This document shows, piece by piece, positions 36,267 through 48,600 of a stretch of 64,000 nucleotides of DNA. The notes beneath the pieces were generated by a model. The model was given only the letters and a program-made list of their open reading frames with translations, was not told the DNA's origin and searched no databases. The DNA is from Sipunculus nudus. Its lineage: Eukaryota > Annelida > Sipuncula > Golfingiida > Sipunculidae. How positions within the stretch are numbered: the stretch's first letter is position 1; each line of letters opens with the position of its first letter. Where the stretch lies: NCBI GenBank assembly GCA_026874595.1, contig CM049306.1, positions 25,845,519 to 25,909,518 on the forward strand. The letters run 5' to 3'. Position numbers and translations under genes: made by a program.

Positions 36267-37075
36267 TATATATATATATATATCATATACTGATAACACT
36301 GTGGAAGTGATCTAACATTTTACAGTAACATAAAATCACACGCTTTCTATTTTGTAAGAAGACTGGAATGACTGCCCATGCAAATTGCTGTTCTCTACTC
36401 TTCGTCGTCATGACCTGATCTATCCATTTAAAGGTGTTTTTTTTACGTTGTATCGTTACAACAACGTCTACCACGCGTAAGCCACCTTTACTATCATTCT
36501 GAGTCATTACGGATCTCCGCACTCTTTCAGTACCTTTTACATCTATACCCCAAATGAAACTACATGTATTTATCATCGAGTAATTAAGGTTTTTAATTTA
36601 CCATGAATGCATGGAATCATAAAACTGACAGGTGTATGATCTTAGACAAAATTAAACTTTTTGCAATTGATATACGTCCCATCAGGATAATACTACGAAA
36701 CATCCATAAATTTATAGGGCACTGCATTCAGTGTATATACATTCAGTCAAATTTATCTATTTGGCTAGCATTTTTCGCCAAGTATTTTCTTTTTTTTGTA
36801 CATGGTATACCAACAACCATTTTAAATTGTTTCCCGCCTGAGATCGTTTTCTCGATTTTCCAACACGTATCGTCTAGGATTTTCGTATTCAGCTTTGGTC
36901 AGGACAACCTCATGAAGTCTGTTAGAATTTCCAGTGCTATATCTAAATCCTCTTAGTTTTCTAAGAAAAGAATTACATCACCTGCCTATAGCACTAAGCG
37001 AACATCTAAAGGCACGCCTTTTGGCAATTTAATCCCTTTTATATTTTGACTTAATCTAAATTTTCAAGACAATAA
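35650..37075 (-). pseudogene. Tx1/L1-like LINE, C-terminal RT half
   Basis: On the minus strand, first a degraded region matching the RT palm end (GIKLPKGVPL, then AGDVILFLRKL in place of YADDT.LFL). Next comes FIWG..VKGTERVRRSVM..D..GGLRVVD..., ending in a WI helix. Last comes ILQWKLLHCIYPTNVLFKK (35661-35858), the QWKLLHN.YPTN motif near the end of these LINE proteins. Stops and frameshifts throughout. Confidence 0.72.
36223..36283. repeat. (TA)n microsatellite
   Basis: TA run inside the LINE remnant. Confidence 0.95.
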
Positions 37076-37429
37076 CTTATTAGTAGTAGCACTTTACTAA
37101 AGACAGTAGTAATAGTTGTACTTTATTTAAGTGCAACATGTTCATATTTTCCAATTTTATACATTCATATTAACACATCCAGTCTCTAAGGCTTATGAAG
37201 CACCATTTCTTCAAAACAAAATAATAAAAAAAAAACAAATTTTAGATGTTATGGCCATGTAGTGAGAAAGATTCACGTGAATTTAATATACATAATAATA
37301 CATAATATTTGGTTGCAGGATGCTTCTGATGCAAAGCTTGCAATTTTAAACGGCTTCGTTTGACAAGAAAAACACCAGTTTATCTTTATATGTTAAATTA
37401 CTAAAATCAGTATTTAGTACATGGCTGAC

Positions 37430-37800
37430 TTATTCCTCGAACTCCTTTCTAATTAATCTGCGTTTATTGCAGTACAACAGAAAATGTTCCATCGCTTTTA
37501 CCTCACCGGAATTACACGTGAGACATACTTGTTCCTCCTGCGCGAGATTTCGGTATCGGCTGGTTTCAATCCGTATTGGATAAAACCCAATACGTAGCGC
37601 TAGCGTGTCCATTTTTTCCCTGTTGTTTCTCGAACATTTAAAAATGTAATCATCAGGGCCGAATGAATCCTTAATTTCTTTGTAAATAGTTAAACGAGAA
37701 ATATCTGCTCAACTACCCAGCCGTTGTTCCACAAAAGAATATCTCCTAGCATGAACCACTCCTGTCATCCATTCGAAATTTGACGCATTTATGACACAAT
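37430..37800 (-). pseudogene. Second LINE, C-terminal fragment
   Basis: Encodes GFYPIRIETSRYRNL, then CLTCNSGEVKAMEHFLLYC, a CCHC-type cluster (C-x2-C, H, C) found at the end of some LINE proteins; upstream another frame reads ARRYSFVEQRLGS. It separates two parts of the Tx1-like LINE (37864-38076 and 35650-37075), suggesting a nested insertion. Confidence 0.62.
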
Positions 37801-37863
37801 TTTAACATTTTGTAACCCTTTTTCGGAAACCCTCTCCAAATTAAGGATTTCAATTACTTTCTA

Positions 37864-38076
37864 TTAATACAATTTTAAAAAGGTATTAAAAACCTTTGTA
37901 TAATCCAATGCGATTATTGCTCCTGGGATACCATTTCGCTCAGGAAATGTTGTAACATCTTCGATAGTAGTATGAGCATCGATAAAAACTGATTTTCTCT
38001 TGATGTAGACTATATACAGTACACATTCTTGTTTCTTAATGAAGTAACAGACCAACAGAGACACCATCATAAACAT
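37864..38076 (-). pseudogene. Tx1/L1-like LINE RT palm fragment
   Basis: Minus-strand frame with NGIPGAIIALDYTKVFN, the counterpart of the RT motif A block (IDFEKAFDS). The catalytic Asp is kept but the AFD Asp reads Asn. Probably the upstream half of the LINE at 35650-37075. Confidence 0.6.
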
Positions 38077-38689
38077 GTTTTCGTAATTCTACAATTTAAG
38101 TCTGAACTGCAGATCTACAAATACGAATACAACCCTCGAACTGATGATTGTTGTACACGAGAGAATTCCTGTGGGACGATCAAGAACGCTCTCGTCAGCT
38201 TCTTACACAAACATAATTGGCTGTTTACCTTTAACATGCTGAAAACAACAAATAATATTATAACCAAGCATGCAAATAAGCAGGAGATTTTTACTTATTT
38301 AATATTCAAAATATGTATACAAGGTAACCAGTTCAGTGATATAATCTGTTCTTACACAGGAACTTGTCAATATTCAATGAAATTTAAGCTACATAAATTG
38401 ATAAAACGTACAATATACTTATGATATGGTGAACGCACAAATTTAACAAAAATACTTATAAATAAATATTATATATTACATATCAGACAATAGTCATATA
38501 GTACATCATAATGCACCAACCCATTCCCAAGTAAAAACCACAAGTCAGTGAATTACACAGTCACGACTAAAAAGATGTCATATAACTTCAAAGGATACGT
38601 TAAAAGAATGAAACACAGCAGAATCAGAATATACTCAGCAAATCGCGGTTTATAAAAAGGGGGTCATTTGAAAAGTAAAAAGATAATAT

Positions 38690-39834
38690 TATTCTCCTTT
38701 AATATGCTATGTATTAAAAGAAAAAAATACCATTCGTCTAAATGTTGGTAATGATTGTAAAGACCTTATTTCTTTAGGCAACGAGTTCCAAACGGAAGGA
38801 CCTCGATATGAAAAGCATTTTTTGTATAACTCAGTTCTCGGTTTCAGCACTGATAGGAGGCCTCATGCCTCAGATCTAAAACATAAAGTTGTGCGTATCA
38901 TTGACAAACGTTCAATTATTTGGATTGTAGATGCGAATTTGATGATCATTTTTATGCATCAGAATGGACATAAAATATTCACATAGAAACCGTAAGCTAG
39001 CCATTGTAGCTCTTTCAGTAGGGTTGGGCTTGGGATATCGAAATCGTAACAGCTGGTATCTATATACGTGCAGAAATATATTGTATTTTTGCACCTGTAT
39101 GTAGCGTATTGTCGTTTTCGTCTTGCCCTACAAACTAACGGCGTTGTCTATGTGTGGTTGGATTGTGATATTGTAGGCTGTTTTTGGTGTATTGATTGAT
39201 AATACTTTTGAAACTCGATGAAACAACCAGATTTGATGATATTTTTTTTGCATAGGGCTGTCTCATATGGGGGCCATAATAAATTAGCATCTATGGTTTC
39301 TTCTTAGCGTTTAGTTTGAGACGATTCTTGTAATTGAAAACCATTTGCAATGAGACAGAGATCATGATTATTAACACGACTTCCAAGTACCTAGCAGCGT
39401 GACAGTAGATTTGTTCATGTTAATGGTTAACCGTTTTATTTCGAACCAACTTCAAGCTACACTGACCGCATTGTGTAAATTTTGCTGCATCTCATATTGT
39501 ACTTCCATGGCAATGGATAGTAGTGTTGTCAGCGTAAGCAATACATTTGCAGGTCCGAGTCGACGAAAAAAGGTCATTAATATATAAAAGTAAGAGAATA
39601 GGACCGAGTACAGTGTCTTGGTGCGCTCCTTTATTAATCATATGAGCATTTGAAGTTTCACCGTTGCATCACACAAGTTGAAGACGATCTTTCAAATAAG
39701 CACCTAACCAAGCTACTGTCTCTACAGTGAAGCCTAAATGGTTGAGTTTACATAAAAGTAAAAAGTGATTAACTGTATCAAAACCTTTAGTTAAGTCGAG
39801 ATAGCAAGCTGCAGAATTATCTCCTCTGTCCATT

Positions 39835-39890
<56 letters not shown>

Positions 39891-40040
39891 CATCAGTGAA
39901 TGATTGAAGTAACTTAATGAAGATCTGTAAGGTAAATACGCGTGTCGATAACACGAAATTAGGTCTTGGTTCTTTATAAATTCCATAATTTGATCCTTAA
40001 TTAATTTAAATCGCACGGTCAGAAAACTAGATCACTGTAC
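38690..40040 (-). pseudogene. Jockey/CR1-type LINE, inactive
   Basis: RT motif A: ACYLDLTKGFDTVNH (39669-40016). Then GAHQDTVLGPILLLLYIND and AYADNT (about 39520-39640), where the catalytic YADD reads YADN. The C-terminal RGPSVWNSLPKEIRSL (about 38710-38830) is the usual end of such LINE proteins. An in-frame TA microsatellite sits inside the RT coding region. Confidence 0.78.
39837..39885. repeat. (TA)n microsatellite inside LINE RT frame
   Basis: TA run read as Tyr-Ile repeats within an otherwise open RT frame. Confidence 0.95.
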
Positions 40041-40714
40041 TCGGGATAAGTTTGAAAGTTTTCTTAAGGTGCATGAACAATTGCACATCAGCTACTTTAT
40101 AAATTTGTTTTTATGAAAAATCCACTTCATATTGACCAAAGAGCAATTAAGTTGCATCTTTCGAAAAGGTTTCTCTATATATCAGTCACGCGGCCTATTG
40201 AGCAAAAGAAATTAATTATGCATTTGGCTCGTACATACCAGCGTGTTACAAATGAAAAATATATCAACATGTTACTATGATAACTAAAAAGATTTATTTA
40301 TTCATCGAATTTCGTGAATATAAAGAGAAATTAATCTTACCATATAATTATTTTCACGGAAATGCAACCACTAAAAGGCTTATATTTCACATTTCCGTAT
40401 TTAAGATCACCGTGGAACAACCTAATGAATGAAAATAATAATCGGTTCATTTCGTGCATTTTGAGAAATCTTTGGACTCCATGAAAGAGAAAAGTCTTTG
40501 GAAGATGATCAGAGACTAAAGATGACCTATACTAACAGGATTATGAAGGCATTTTACTATTTAATACTACTTTATATTTTATGATGCGTGGCAAGCTGTT
40601 TGGCTAAAGGCAAAATCCGATAAGTAATTTAACTCAGTGCATCTGCCGGAATCCATTCCGGCTTCGGATTCTGTGACCATGGGATAGTACACGCTTTCTT
40701 TCATTTATGTTCTG

Positions 40715-40975
40715 GTGTTTATCAGTTACGGTGACTACCGCACCTGCAGGCTCTGGGAGAATAATCGTAATTATTACTTAGCCAAACGAACGAGGAACCT
40801 TCAAAAAGAGCACTAGTTTGTGATACATGGCCTCGGGATACGGCCTAACCATTAAGCCTGCAGAGAGCTCACGCTTGGTAGGGGTCGATCCTCTCACCGC
40901 TCCTCGACTAGGATTCGAACTCATGATTTTCTGGCTTTGAGTCCTATGCTCTACCCCTAGACCACAGAGGCCGGT
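40715..40975 (-). mobile_element. tRNA-derived SINE copy
   Basis: Head CTGTGGTCTAGGGGTAGAGC (A-box) and GAGTTCGAATCCTA (B-box) on the minus strand; body with GCAGGCTTAATGG and tail GCAGGTGCGGTAG, as in the complete copy at 20687-21097. Target duplication not clear. Confidence 0.78.
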
Positions 40976-42156
40976 CAGGATAAGAAATGTAGTATAAGAC
41001 AGTTAAACTGGCAACGGTTTATTCTGATTTTCAGGGGGATGGGCATTCCATGGGCCACAATATCGAAACCCAACAGCCTTGAGACACCAATTCCAACCAT
41101 GATTTCCTGTTAGTTAGGATGACCAGCTAATATAATCTGCTTGTTTGCCGTTGAACAGAAGGGAGTGTGAGCGGCAGGGCCATTTCCATAGTAAATCAAA
41201 AGCAGGTTGCAAAACAAAATGCAGGAATTTAAGAAAAAAGTAGAAATTAGACTTGAGCCGCGCAGTGGACTGCGATCATGTTAGCCATGCTGATGACATA
41301 CGTATGCGTTGTTGCCATGCAACGCCATTATGGGGAAATGGGTGTGCAAGCAAATGTAGCTGAACTATTTTTTAAACACAGTATGTAAAACTATCGAAGC
41401 GCCGATAGTTTTCCCCGAAAATCGAATGTCGCTATTCGATATTCGATACGCGCATGCGAATGTAGAATGTAGCCATAATTGGTGTGGTATTGATATGCGA
41501 AATACAATTGTCGCTAAATATTGTGTTATCCATAAAGCAAATTATTTCCGTTAACGGAAAGAGAATTTTCCATGGGAATATCACAAGTGGGTCCGACTTA
41601 TTTATGCGAGTTGTTTAATATTCGCATGCGAATATCGAATATCCCCGATTTGCGTGATATTCGATATTCGCATGCGAATGTCGCTTGTCTGCGTGATATT
41701 GACATGTGAATATCGAGGGCCCTGGCCCGTCATTTCCTTATCATGTATGGGTATAATCGCCAAGGGAACGAAACAAGGTGTCATGACTCCACGTTGACCA
41801 GATTAACTGGCTGATCGCCCGCGATTACCCTGGCGCCTCTAAGTTCATAATGTAGAGATGCATATTCACTTACCATCATATTCAGTGCTCCTTAGCCTTA
41901 TGACTGACACAACAATTGTCCAGAAAACCTCTGTCCAATAGCATGTGCTTATTTTGCTTATTGCTATTTCAATGTGGCGGGAGTTTTCCTCTCAGGCATA
42001 GGACTGAGAATCTGCCTTGATGGCAGAGGGGAGAACTTGCCGAAAATCGAATACACGAATGTTTTCCACGGGTTATGTAATAGACTGTAATGTACTGGAA
42101 TTCACGGCGGCTACTATGTTTAACGGATTTACTCTAGACGGTTTGTACACAGTAAT
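40976..42156. other. No gene; palindrome clusters
   Basis: Non-coding. Two clusters of ATTCGCATGCGAAT palindromes (41400-41460, 41618-41715). Confidence 0.5.
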
Positions 42157-42164
42157 GTTAAAAG

Positions 42165-42280
42165 CAGGGGCGTCAATATAGGGGTGGGGGGGTGGGTGGG
42201 GGGGTATATATCCCCTCCACTTTTTGGAAAGGGGGGATGGTCAATGTTATCATTCCCCCCCCCCCCCCCACTTTTCAGAG

Positions 42281-42339
<59 letters not shown>

Positions 42340-42535
42340 AAATGAAATATAGATTTGAATAGAATATAGACAGGCTCCATTTATGAGTTTACTGTGAAAT
42401 ATTATATTGAAATATATTTGAAATGTGATTAAGTATATATTTATTTGAAATGTGCCATACAGGCGCCAAAAAGGTGTGTGTGTGTGTGTGTCGGTGAGTC
42501 ATCCCCCCCCCCGGGAAGAAAAATTGATGCCACTG
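42165..42535. mobile_element. hAT-type MITE with 8-bp target duplication
   Basis: Ends CAGGGGCGTCAAT and ATTGATGCCACTG are inverted repeats. GTTAAAAG stands on both sides (42157-42164, 42536-42543), a perfect 8-bp duplication as made by hAT transposases. The 371-bp interior is G/C homopolymer and a TA run, with no coding. Confidence 0.85.
42287..42336. repeat. (TA)n microsatellite
   Basis: TA run inside the hAT MITE. Confidence 0.95.
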
Positions 42536-42543
42536 GTTAAAAG

Positions 42544-45402
42544 ATTACAGCCACATCGTTGCAGTAGAATATATAAAAGACCTTATCAACGAAGTCTCCG
42601 TATTTTTGGCGTCACGCCTCAGCTCGTGTTCACACTACAACCGTGTCGAATACAGTTCCCCCAATACTGTTTTCTTCTTACAATATTCGATACTCATCGC
42701 GCTCACATTTATTTTTCAGTTTGTATCTCTGTAATACCCTTCCCATTGCACATGCCTTGTGGCTTGTACAAAGGCTGTCTGGATTGCGGTAACAAGACTT
42801 GTCAGAAAGTGTAAAAGTCCGAGGATGGATACACAATGAAAGGCGAGTCAAACAGTGAAAGGTGTGGACACTGTTTACTTGAGCAATAAATGAAGATGGG
42901 AATAAGAACAACCATGAGAAGGACATACAATAAACAATCGTTTGTCTGGACATTCTAAACAGTGGCAGTAAACCGCGTAAAATTTTATCACTTGACTAGT
43001 GGTTATGCGATTTACCGCTAAATGGCAGATATTACGTATGACAAGACCCATACAGGCACTGGTCACGCGGCCGAAACTATTTGTTCTGCGAAAGCGGCAC
43101 GTAAAACAAGAGTCAAGTTTCGGTCCCTTCTAAACAACTTACAACTAAATACTGAATTAAATCCTAAAAAATACATGAAATAAAATTCCTTAACCCCCAC
43201 TCACCCACTTTGCTTAAATTCCAGGAAAATTATACATCAACCTATTAATTACAAGGGATGTTCACAAGTACATGTTGTATGACATAAAGAAAGGAAAGAA
43301 AGTTTGGACATGACAAAGTGTGACAGATTTACCACTTTCTCTTTTGGGCTGATCAGACTCCCGATTTTCCCCCATTTTTACTGTTTTTCTCAAATTCCCA
43401 GATTTTATCTAGGGGAAAAAGGAAACTTACAGGTTTTTCCCAGATTTAAAGGAAATCTTATTTTCTTTTCTCGAAATTTTTCTTTAAAAGGCGGTGCAGG
43501 TACGAAATATGTGGCCTTGTGGCGACCTCTCACAATTCTGACCTGAATCATGTGAAGCCAACATGGCTCAACCCATGTAATCTAACACAAGCATTTGATT
43601 CTGAATATAAGAATACAAGCATGTGCATGTAAAATGCCCCATCTCAAATAAAATTTATCATATCAATTACGACCGTGATAGCTGATTATGCTGTACTAAA
43701 AACAAATAACAATTACACGAGGCTTCTGTGTCAGTTTATTTATTATAAAATTCGAGGCATACATACTGAGGAAAAAGGTTATGCATTAAAACATATGAGA
43801 CAGATCAGTCTACTAGTCTTTCTTAGTCACAAGATCAACTGCAGAAAAAATCAATGTTCAATTTTCTTAGACAGCTTTTAATATGGAATTATGCAATAGG
43901 AGTCTCAAATGTGGGCAATTTTCAAAGTGGTCACAATGTTTTATATTTAAAATATATTTCATAATGTGTGTGCCAGTACTCATTAATGGTTAATGTTTTC
44001 TTTCAGTTAACAGAATGTATATAATTATTTTGCTTCTGATTATATTGTTTAGCTGTTCTGCACTGCATGTAAAACAAGTAGAAAATTATCAACAAATAAG
44101 CAATAAATATATGAAACAATAATATGTAACAACTGCACATTGATAAAGTATGCAAACATACATAATGTAGATTTTGATAAAATGACTTGAGACACAAGAA
44201 CCAAACAAATGTTAAAGTGGAATTATAGTCTTCATCAATGCTTCCCTCTATGGGGAGCCACAAGAGGTACTTCAGTGAAAATGACACTGATAATACAAAA
44301 TTCACTGAAGTTGACGAAATCTGCTAATACATTGTGGCCCCAGTAAGGTGAAGCTGTATTTTTTCCGGTTTTTACATTTCTTGGTTACAGCCTTTCTGTT
44401 CACCTTGTCTTGCCAAGGCAGTCTGAAATCTAGCCATGACAACATGACACCAAGGCCTTCAGAAGCTGTTGCTATCTGAAATCAGGCTGGAAATGTAATG
44501 CTATAATTTTTTTTTCATCTGAAAATTCATAAAATAAAGTTTATCCAGATAAAATCACAGTCTTAGGGAAGTATAAGTTCATTCACTTGATAAAATTATT
44601 AGTTATAGTATTACCATTTGTAGTAAACAGTACTATAAACACAGGGAAATGTTTCTTGTGTACAAGCAGAGGTTAAAGTACTTGTTTACTTATAAAGTAC
44701 AAATAATTTGATGCAGATACAAATGAAAACTGATTGTTGTCTCAGGTATACGGACTTCAAAATGTTTGTCAATGAAGTAACATATATAAAACAGTTACAT
44801 TTTGCACTATTTAAAAAAAAAAAAATTACTGTGAACCAAGAATATTGTTCCTAGTTCTACAAATTATAGAATATATAATTCTACCAAAACAGAATTGTGT
44901 AGGAAAAAAATAGCCTAATATGACCGTTTATTGTGATAAGTTCTACAACTTTGTATTAAGTGAAAGATCATAAATATGTTGGGGAAAAAAACTAAAAATA
45001 AATAGCCCACATTTTATGCAGAAAAAAATACGAAAGTTAATATCTGAATTCTTGAGTTGTGAATTCAGCAAGAATATTTGAAATTATTAATAAATAAAAG
45101 TGTAAATATATGTATATGTACAAGTTTAGGTGCAATATTTAATGAAGAGACTTTGTTTCAAGGTGTAGTGTTGGGATAAAGCATTGCTCTCAAATATTGA
45201 CCAAGCATTCTCTTCTCAGTCAAAGGTTGCTACACAGATGAATTATTATGTCATTTAGTTGGTTTTTGTTGGTCTTCATCAGACTCAAACATATTCATGG
45301 ATTAGAAAATATTTGTGAGTCAGGGGTGCACCACTTTGTTAATGTGGCTCACACCCATGATCAGATCAATGTCCCGTTGCTATTACAAGGTGTGCAGGTA
45401 AG
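42544..45402. other. No gene seen; intergenic 3' of CCDC66
   Basis: AT-rich. A ~40-bp block at 44433-44464 (CTAGCCATGACAACATGACA and following) resembles 19052-19083; otherwise no structure recognised. Confidence 0.45.
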
Positions 45403-45408
45403 TTTATT
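45403..45408 (-). terminator. Candidate CCDC66 poly(A) signal
   Basis: AATAAA on the minus strand, about 220 bases past the stop codon and the first canonical hexamer downstream. No cDNA support is visible. Confidence 0.4.
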
Positions 45409-45625
45409 TCAGCCACAAGCAGATGGCACTCCTGTTTGGTTTCTGTCATGACTGATAATATACAAATAATGTCATGAAAAACTTCATTTCTGTTAATACA
45501 TCCTTGAACACGGTGATCTGCAGCACCAGAATTATTTCAGCATGGATAATACTTGGTAAGAATTTCATTCATACATTATGATAGTGACTATAAACCAAGA
45601 GAGTGTTTAAGTATTGAGGTAATGT

Positions 45626-45694
45626 TCATCCATTGGTGTAGTCACTCCCTTGTGCTAGGCCAAACTCCAGTTCACGTTGTTTCTGCATGAGACC
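45626..45694 (-). CDS. CCDC66: CCDC66 terminal exon with stop
   Basis: 69 nt, acceptor tgtattgtag. It encodes GLMQKQRELEFGLAQ and a short polar tail, then TGA at 45626-45628. The GL(L/M)QKQ(K/R)ELE block is the end of the vertebrate protein too, so the stop is credible. Confidence 0.9.
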   Translation of the reverse strand, partial: GLMQKQRELEFGLAQGSDYTNG

Positions 45695-48600
45695 CTACAA
45701 TACATAAAACAATAACTTTACTAAAACACTAAATCTATAAATTTGTTAATGCACTAAAACCATGTATTCCAAATTATCAGCACAATTCAGGAAGGAGGGA
45801 TTATGCATCATAGAAGCACAAGATCGATGTGGGATGCATGGGATAGCCATGCTCAGTTTCTTCCTGCACCACATGAAAGCTCAAACTGGGCTCCTGTCAG
45901 GGTCACTGATAATAATATTTTGTATTGTTAAAAGTCTGATAATAAAAAGAATAGTGATTTGAATTTACATGGAACCTTCAAATCTAGGTAGAGACCCTTG
46001 GAACCCTCCAAATTTTCACGGAACTTCAGAATGTGGACCTGCTAGTCTTGGACTCTCTAAAATTTGGCTTATTGAAACTTTAAAAGCCCTGCTGATTGCA
46101 TTTCCTTTTTTAAACACAGTGTAGCTCACTATATTTTCCCGCCACAATCAATTACAGGCCACTGTATTTTACAATACACATGGAGTTTCTAACAGTATTT
46201 CACATTTATAGGCAAGTATGGCATCAGCGGTACTATATTAACCCAAAACCTTGGCCAAAAAACTGCTTTCCTTTCAAATTCAAAATACATGCAAAATTTA
46301 AATTGGATTTGAAAAAGAAAACACATGGTTAGTGTGTTAGTTATCCTGATGAATATGTTTTTAACTGGGAGTTTGGGGATGTAATTTGTAAACATAACTA
46401 TTTTGAACAAAAGACCCAAGGGTAAGGTCTCAAATAGTGAGCATGATAATAGGTAACAAAATTAACCATTTCAAACTGAATCCTTTTTGAAGGATGTCCT
46501 TATAGTATTAAAAGAGGCAAGTGAAAATCTGTCTGTCAGAAAATCTCAAATACTTATGGAAACAGATTTGAAGCATCAGACACTGCTGAACATACACACA
46601 CATGCAGAGATACATGGCCTTACAACCCTCCCTGAAGATAAAGCTAGCTGTTGAAGGACCCACTCACCCTGCGCAGGTCTGACAGCTGCTGAAGGATCTG
46701 GTCCTGTCTAGTTGTTGGGTGATCCTTCAATAATCCAGGGTTAAATATTGGATCCTGCAACCACACACGGACAGCTTAAACTACCATCTGTACACAGTGG
46801 ATTATCATAAATATTCAGAAATGTTTGTTGCTTAATAAGTAAAAACCAGTTTTAATATAATATAACTTAATTTATTTTACATGGATTGTACAACTGGTTA
46901 TAATAACTTATACATAGCACTCTCCATGGCTTGTATGGTGGCACTGGATAGTCTGCTGGGGTGGAGAAAACTTGAGAACCTGGAAAAAACCATTGACCTT
47001 GGACAGGCCACTATTACCTACTCTAATAGCCATGCTAGTGAACGAACCAAGGTCGCCAGGGGAGACAGCCGAGCTTCAACCACTCAACTGTTGATTCCAA
47101 TTATATTGTGCCTGTTTTGTTTCATAACATACTGCCATTCAATGTACACAACCCTTCTAGTTTTATCAACAAAATGATTATAAATGTAATAATAAGGCTG
47201 CGCTGTTCAATGATGCTCAAATCACTGGACATTTCTTAAGTACCTATATACAATTAAATATCATGAAGAAGAGTGTAGTTCTTGGTCAATGGAGTTTCTA
47301 CAATGAATTATTGTTATAATAAGGAACCTTGTACCATATAATTATACAAATGTCCCAAACTGTCTACCATTTGCGTCATTCAGTATAGCATGTATCCTTT
47401 ATACACAATATATTACACAATGATTTAATGTAAGATAACACTCACGCTGGTATTCTGACTTCTGATCTTCTCCTCTAAGTGCCTGTCTTCAATATTCTCC
47501 ATTTGTGCACCGTAGTTTGCAGGTTTGTGATTATGTACATATGCGTGTCTTGCTCGTTCCATACTTGTAGGTTCCCTAGAGACTGGCATGGGTATTTCTG
47601 CCTTAGCAGGGTCCAGTACATTGTTAGTTCGAACAAAAGGCACAAAGTCTCCATTTTGCTTTGGAGCATCTGTAGGATCATTGTCTGCATATTTCTGCTT
47701 CTTACCTCGCACAGTATTATCCCCGCCCCGGCTACGATAGCTATAACTGTCTATATTATAATCGTTATTGAGTTGGTGCCTCATGGCTGGTACAGGCGGT
47801 GACTCCGGGCGGTGGGTGCCATGTACCACAGATTCTGTACCTTTTTGAACAGGCTTAGACACTGGAGAGCTGGCCCGGTGTGACGGACGCTGTGTACCTC
47901 TACCTGTCACTTTCTGCTGTGTTGTAATAGTTTCATGTCTGGACTGATGCCCTGCTGTTTCTGGCTGTGAGTTATGTATATTCAGGGCTGGTACTGGCGG
48001 TGAGCTTGTCCGCTGGTAAGCAGCATAGTGATCTTTATTTTCCTTGACAGAATTCACTTTCCCTTTTTGTTTTTCATTTCTCCTGGCCTGTAGATGCTGC
48101 TGCTGTCGTTCTGCAGCCTCCAGCAGCTCTTTCTGTCGCAGCACCTTCAGCGCTTCACGTTTCTGTGCTTTTCTCTCATAATCAGGGTCCCGTTCTGACT
48201 GTTTCACTGGTTTTTTACTTTTATTATTGTCACTATACCCCCACCTTGGTTTAGCATTCTTGTCTTTATTCTGACCAGTTTTATCAGTTTTGGTCTTCTT
48301 CTTGTTTGCACTTGTATTCCTTGCTTTCTTTTCCTGCACTTCCTTAGGTGCTTCATTATTAATATAATCTGTGAATATTATATCTGTGCTGTCTCTGCTT
48401 AGTGGCACAACACCTAATGAAACAAGAGGCAGTCATTAAGCCATCTTCAAAACAACAGCTAAACATAAAGCATTTTCACAACATAAATAAGAGCCATTGT
48501 TTTAGATTAATATCAATCTGCATGTTAACTATTTGCAATAAATTCCAGTTAATAAATAATATAATGCCATTCATAAAAAATTACTATGACATATAACAGT

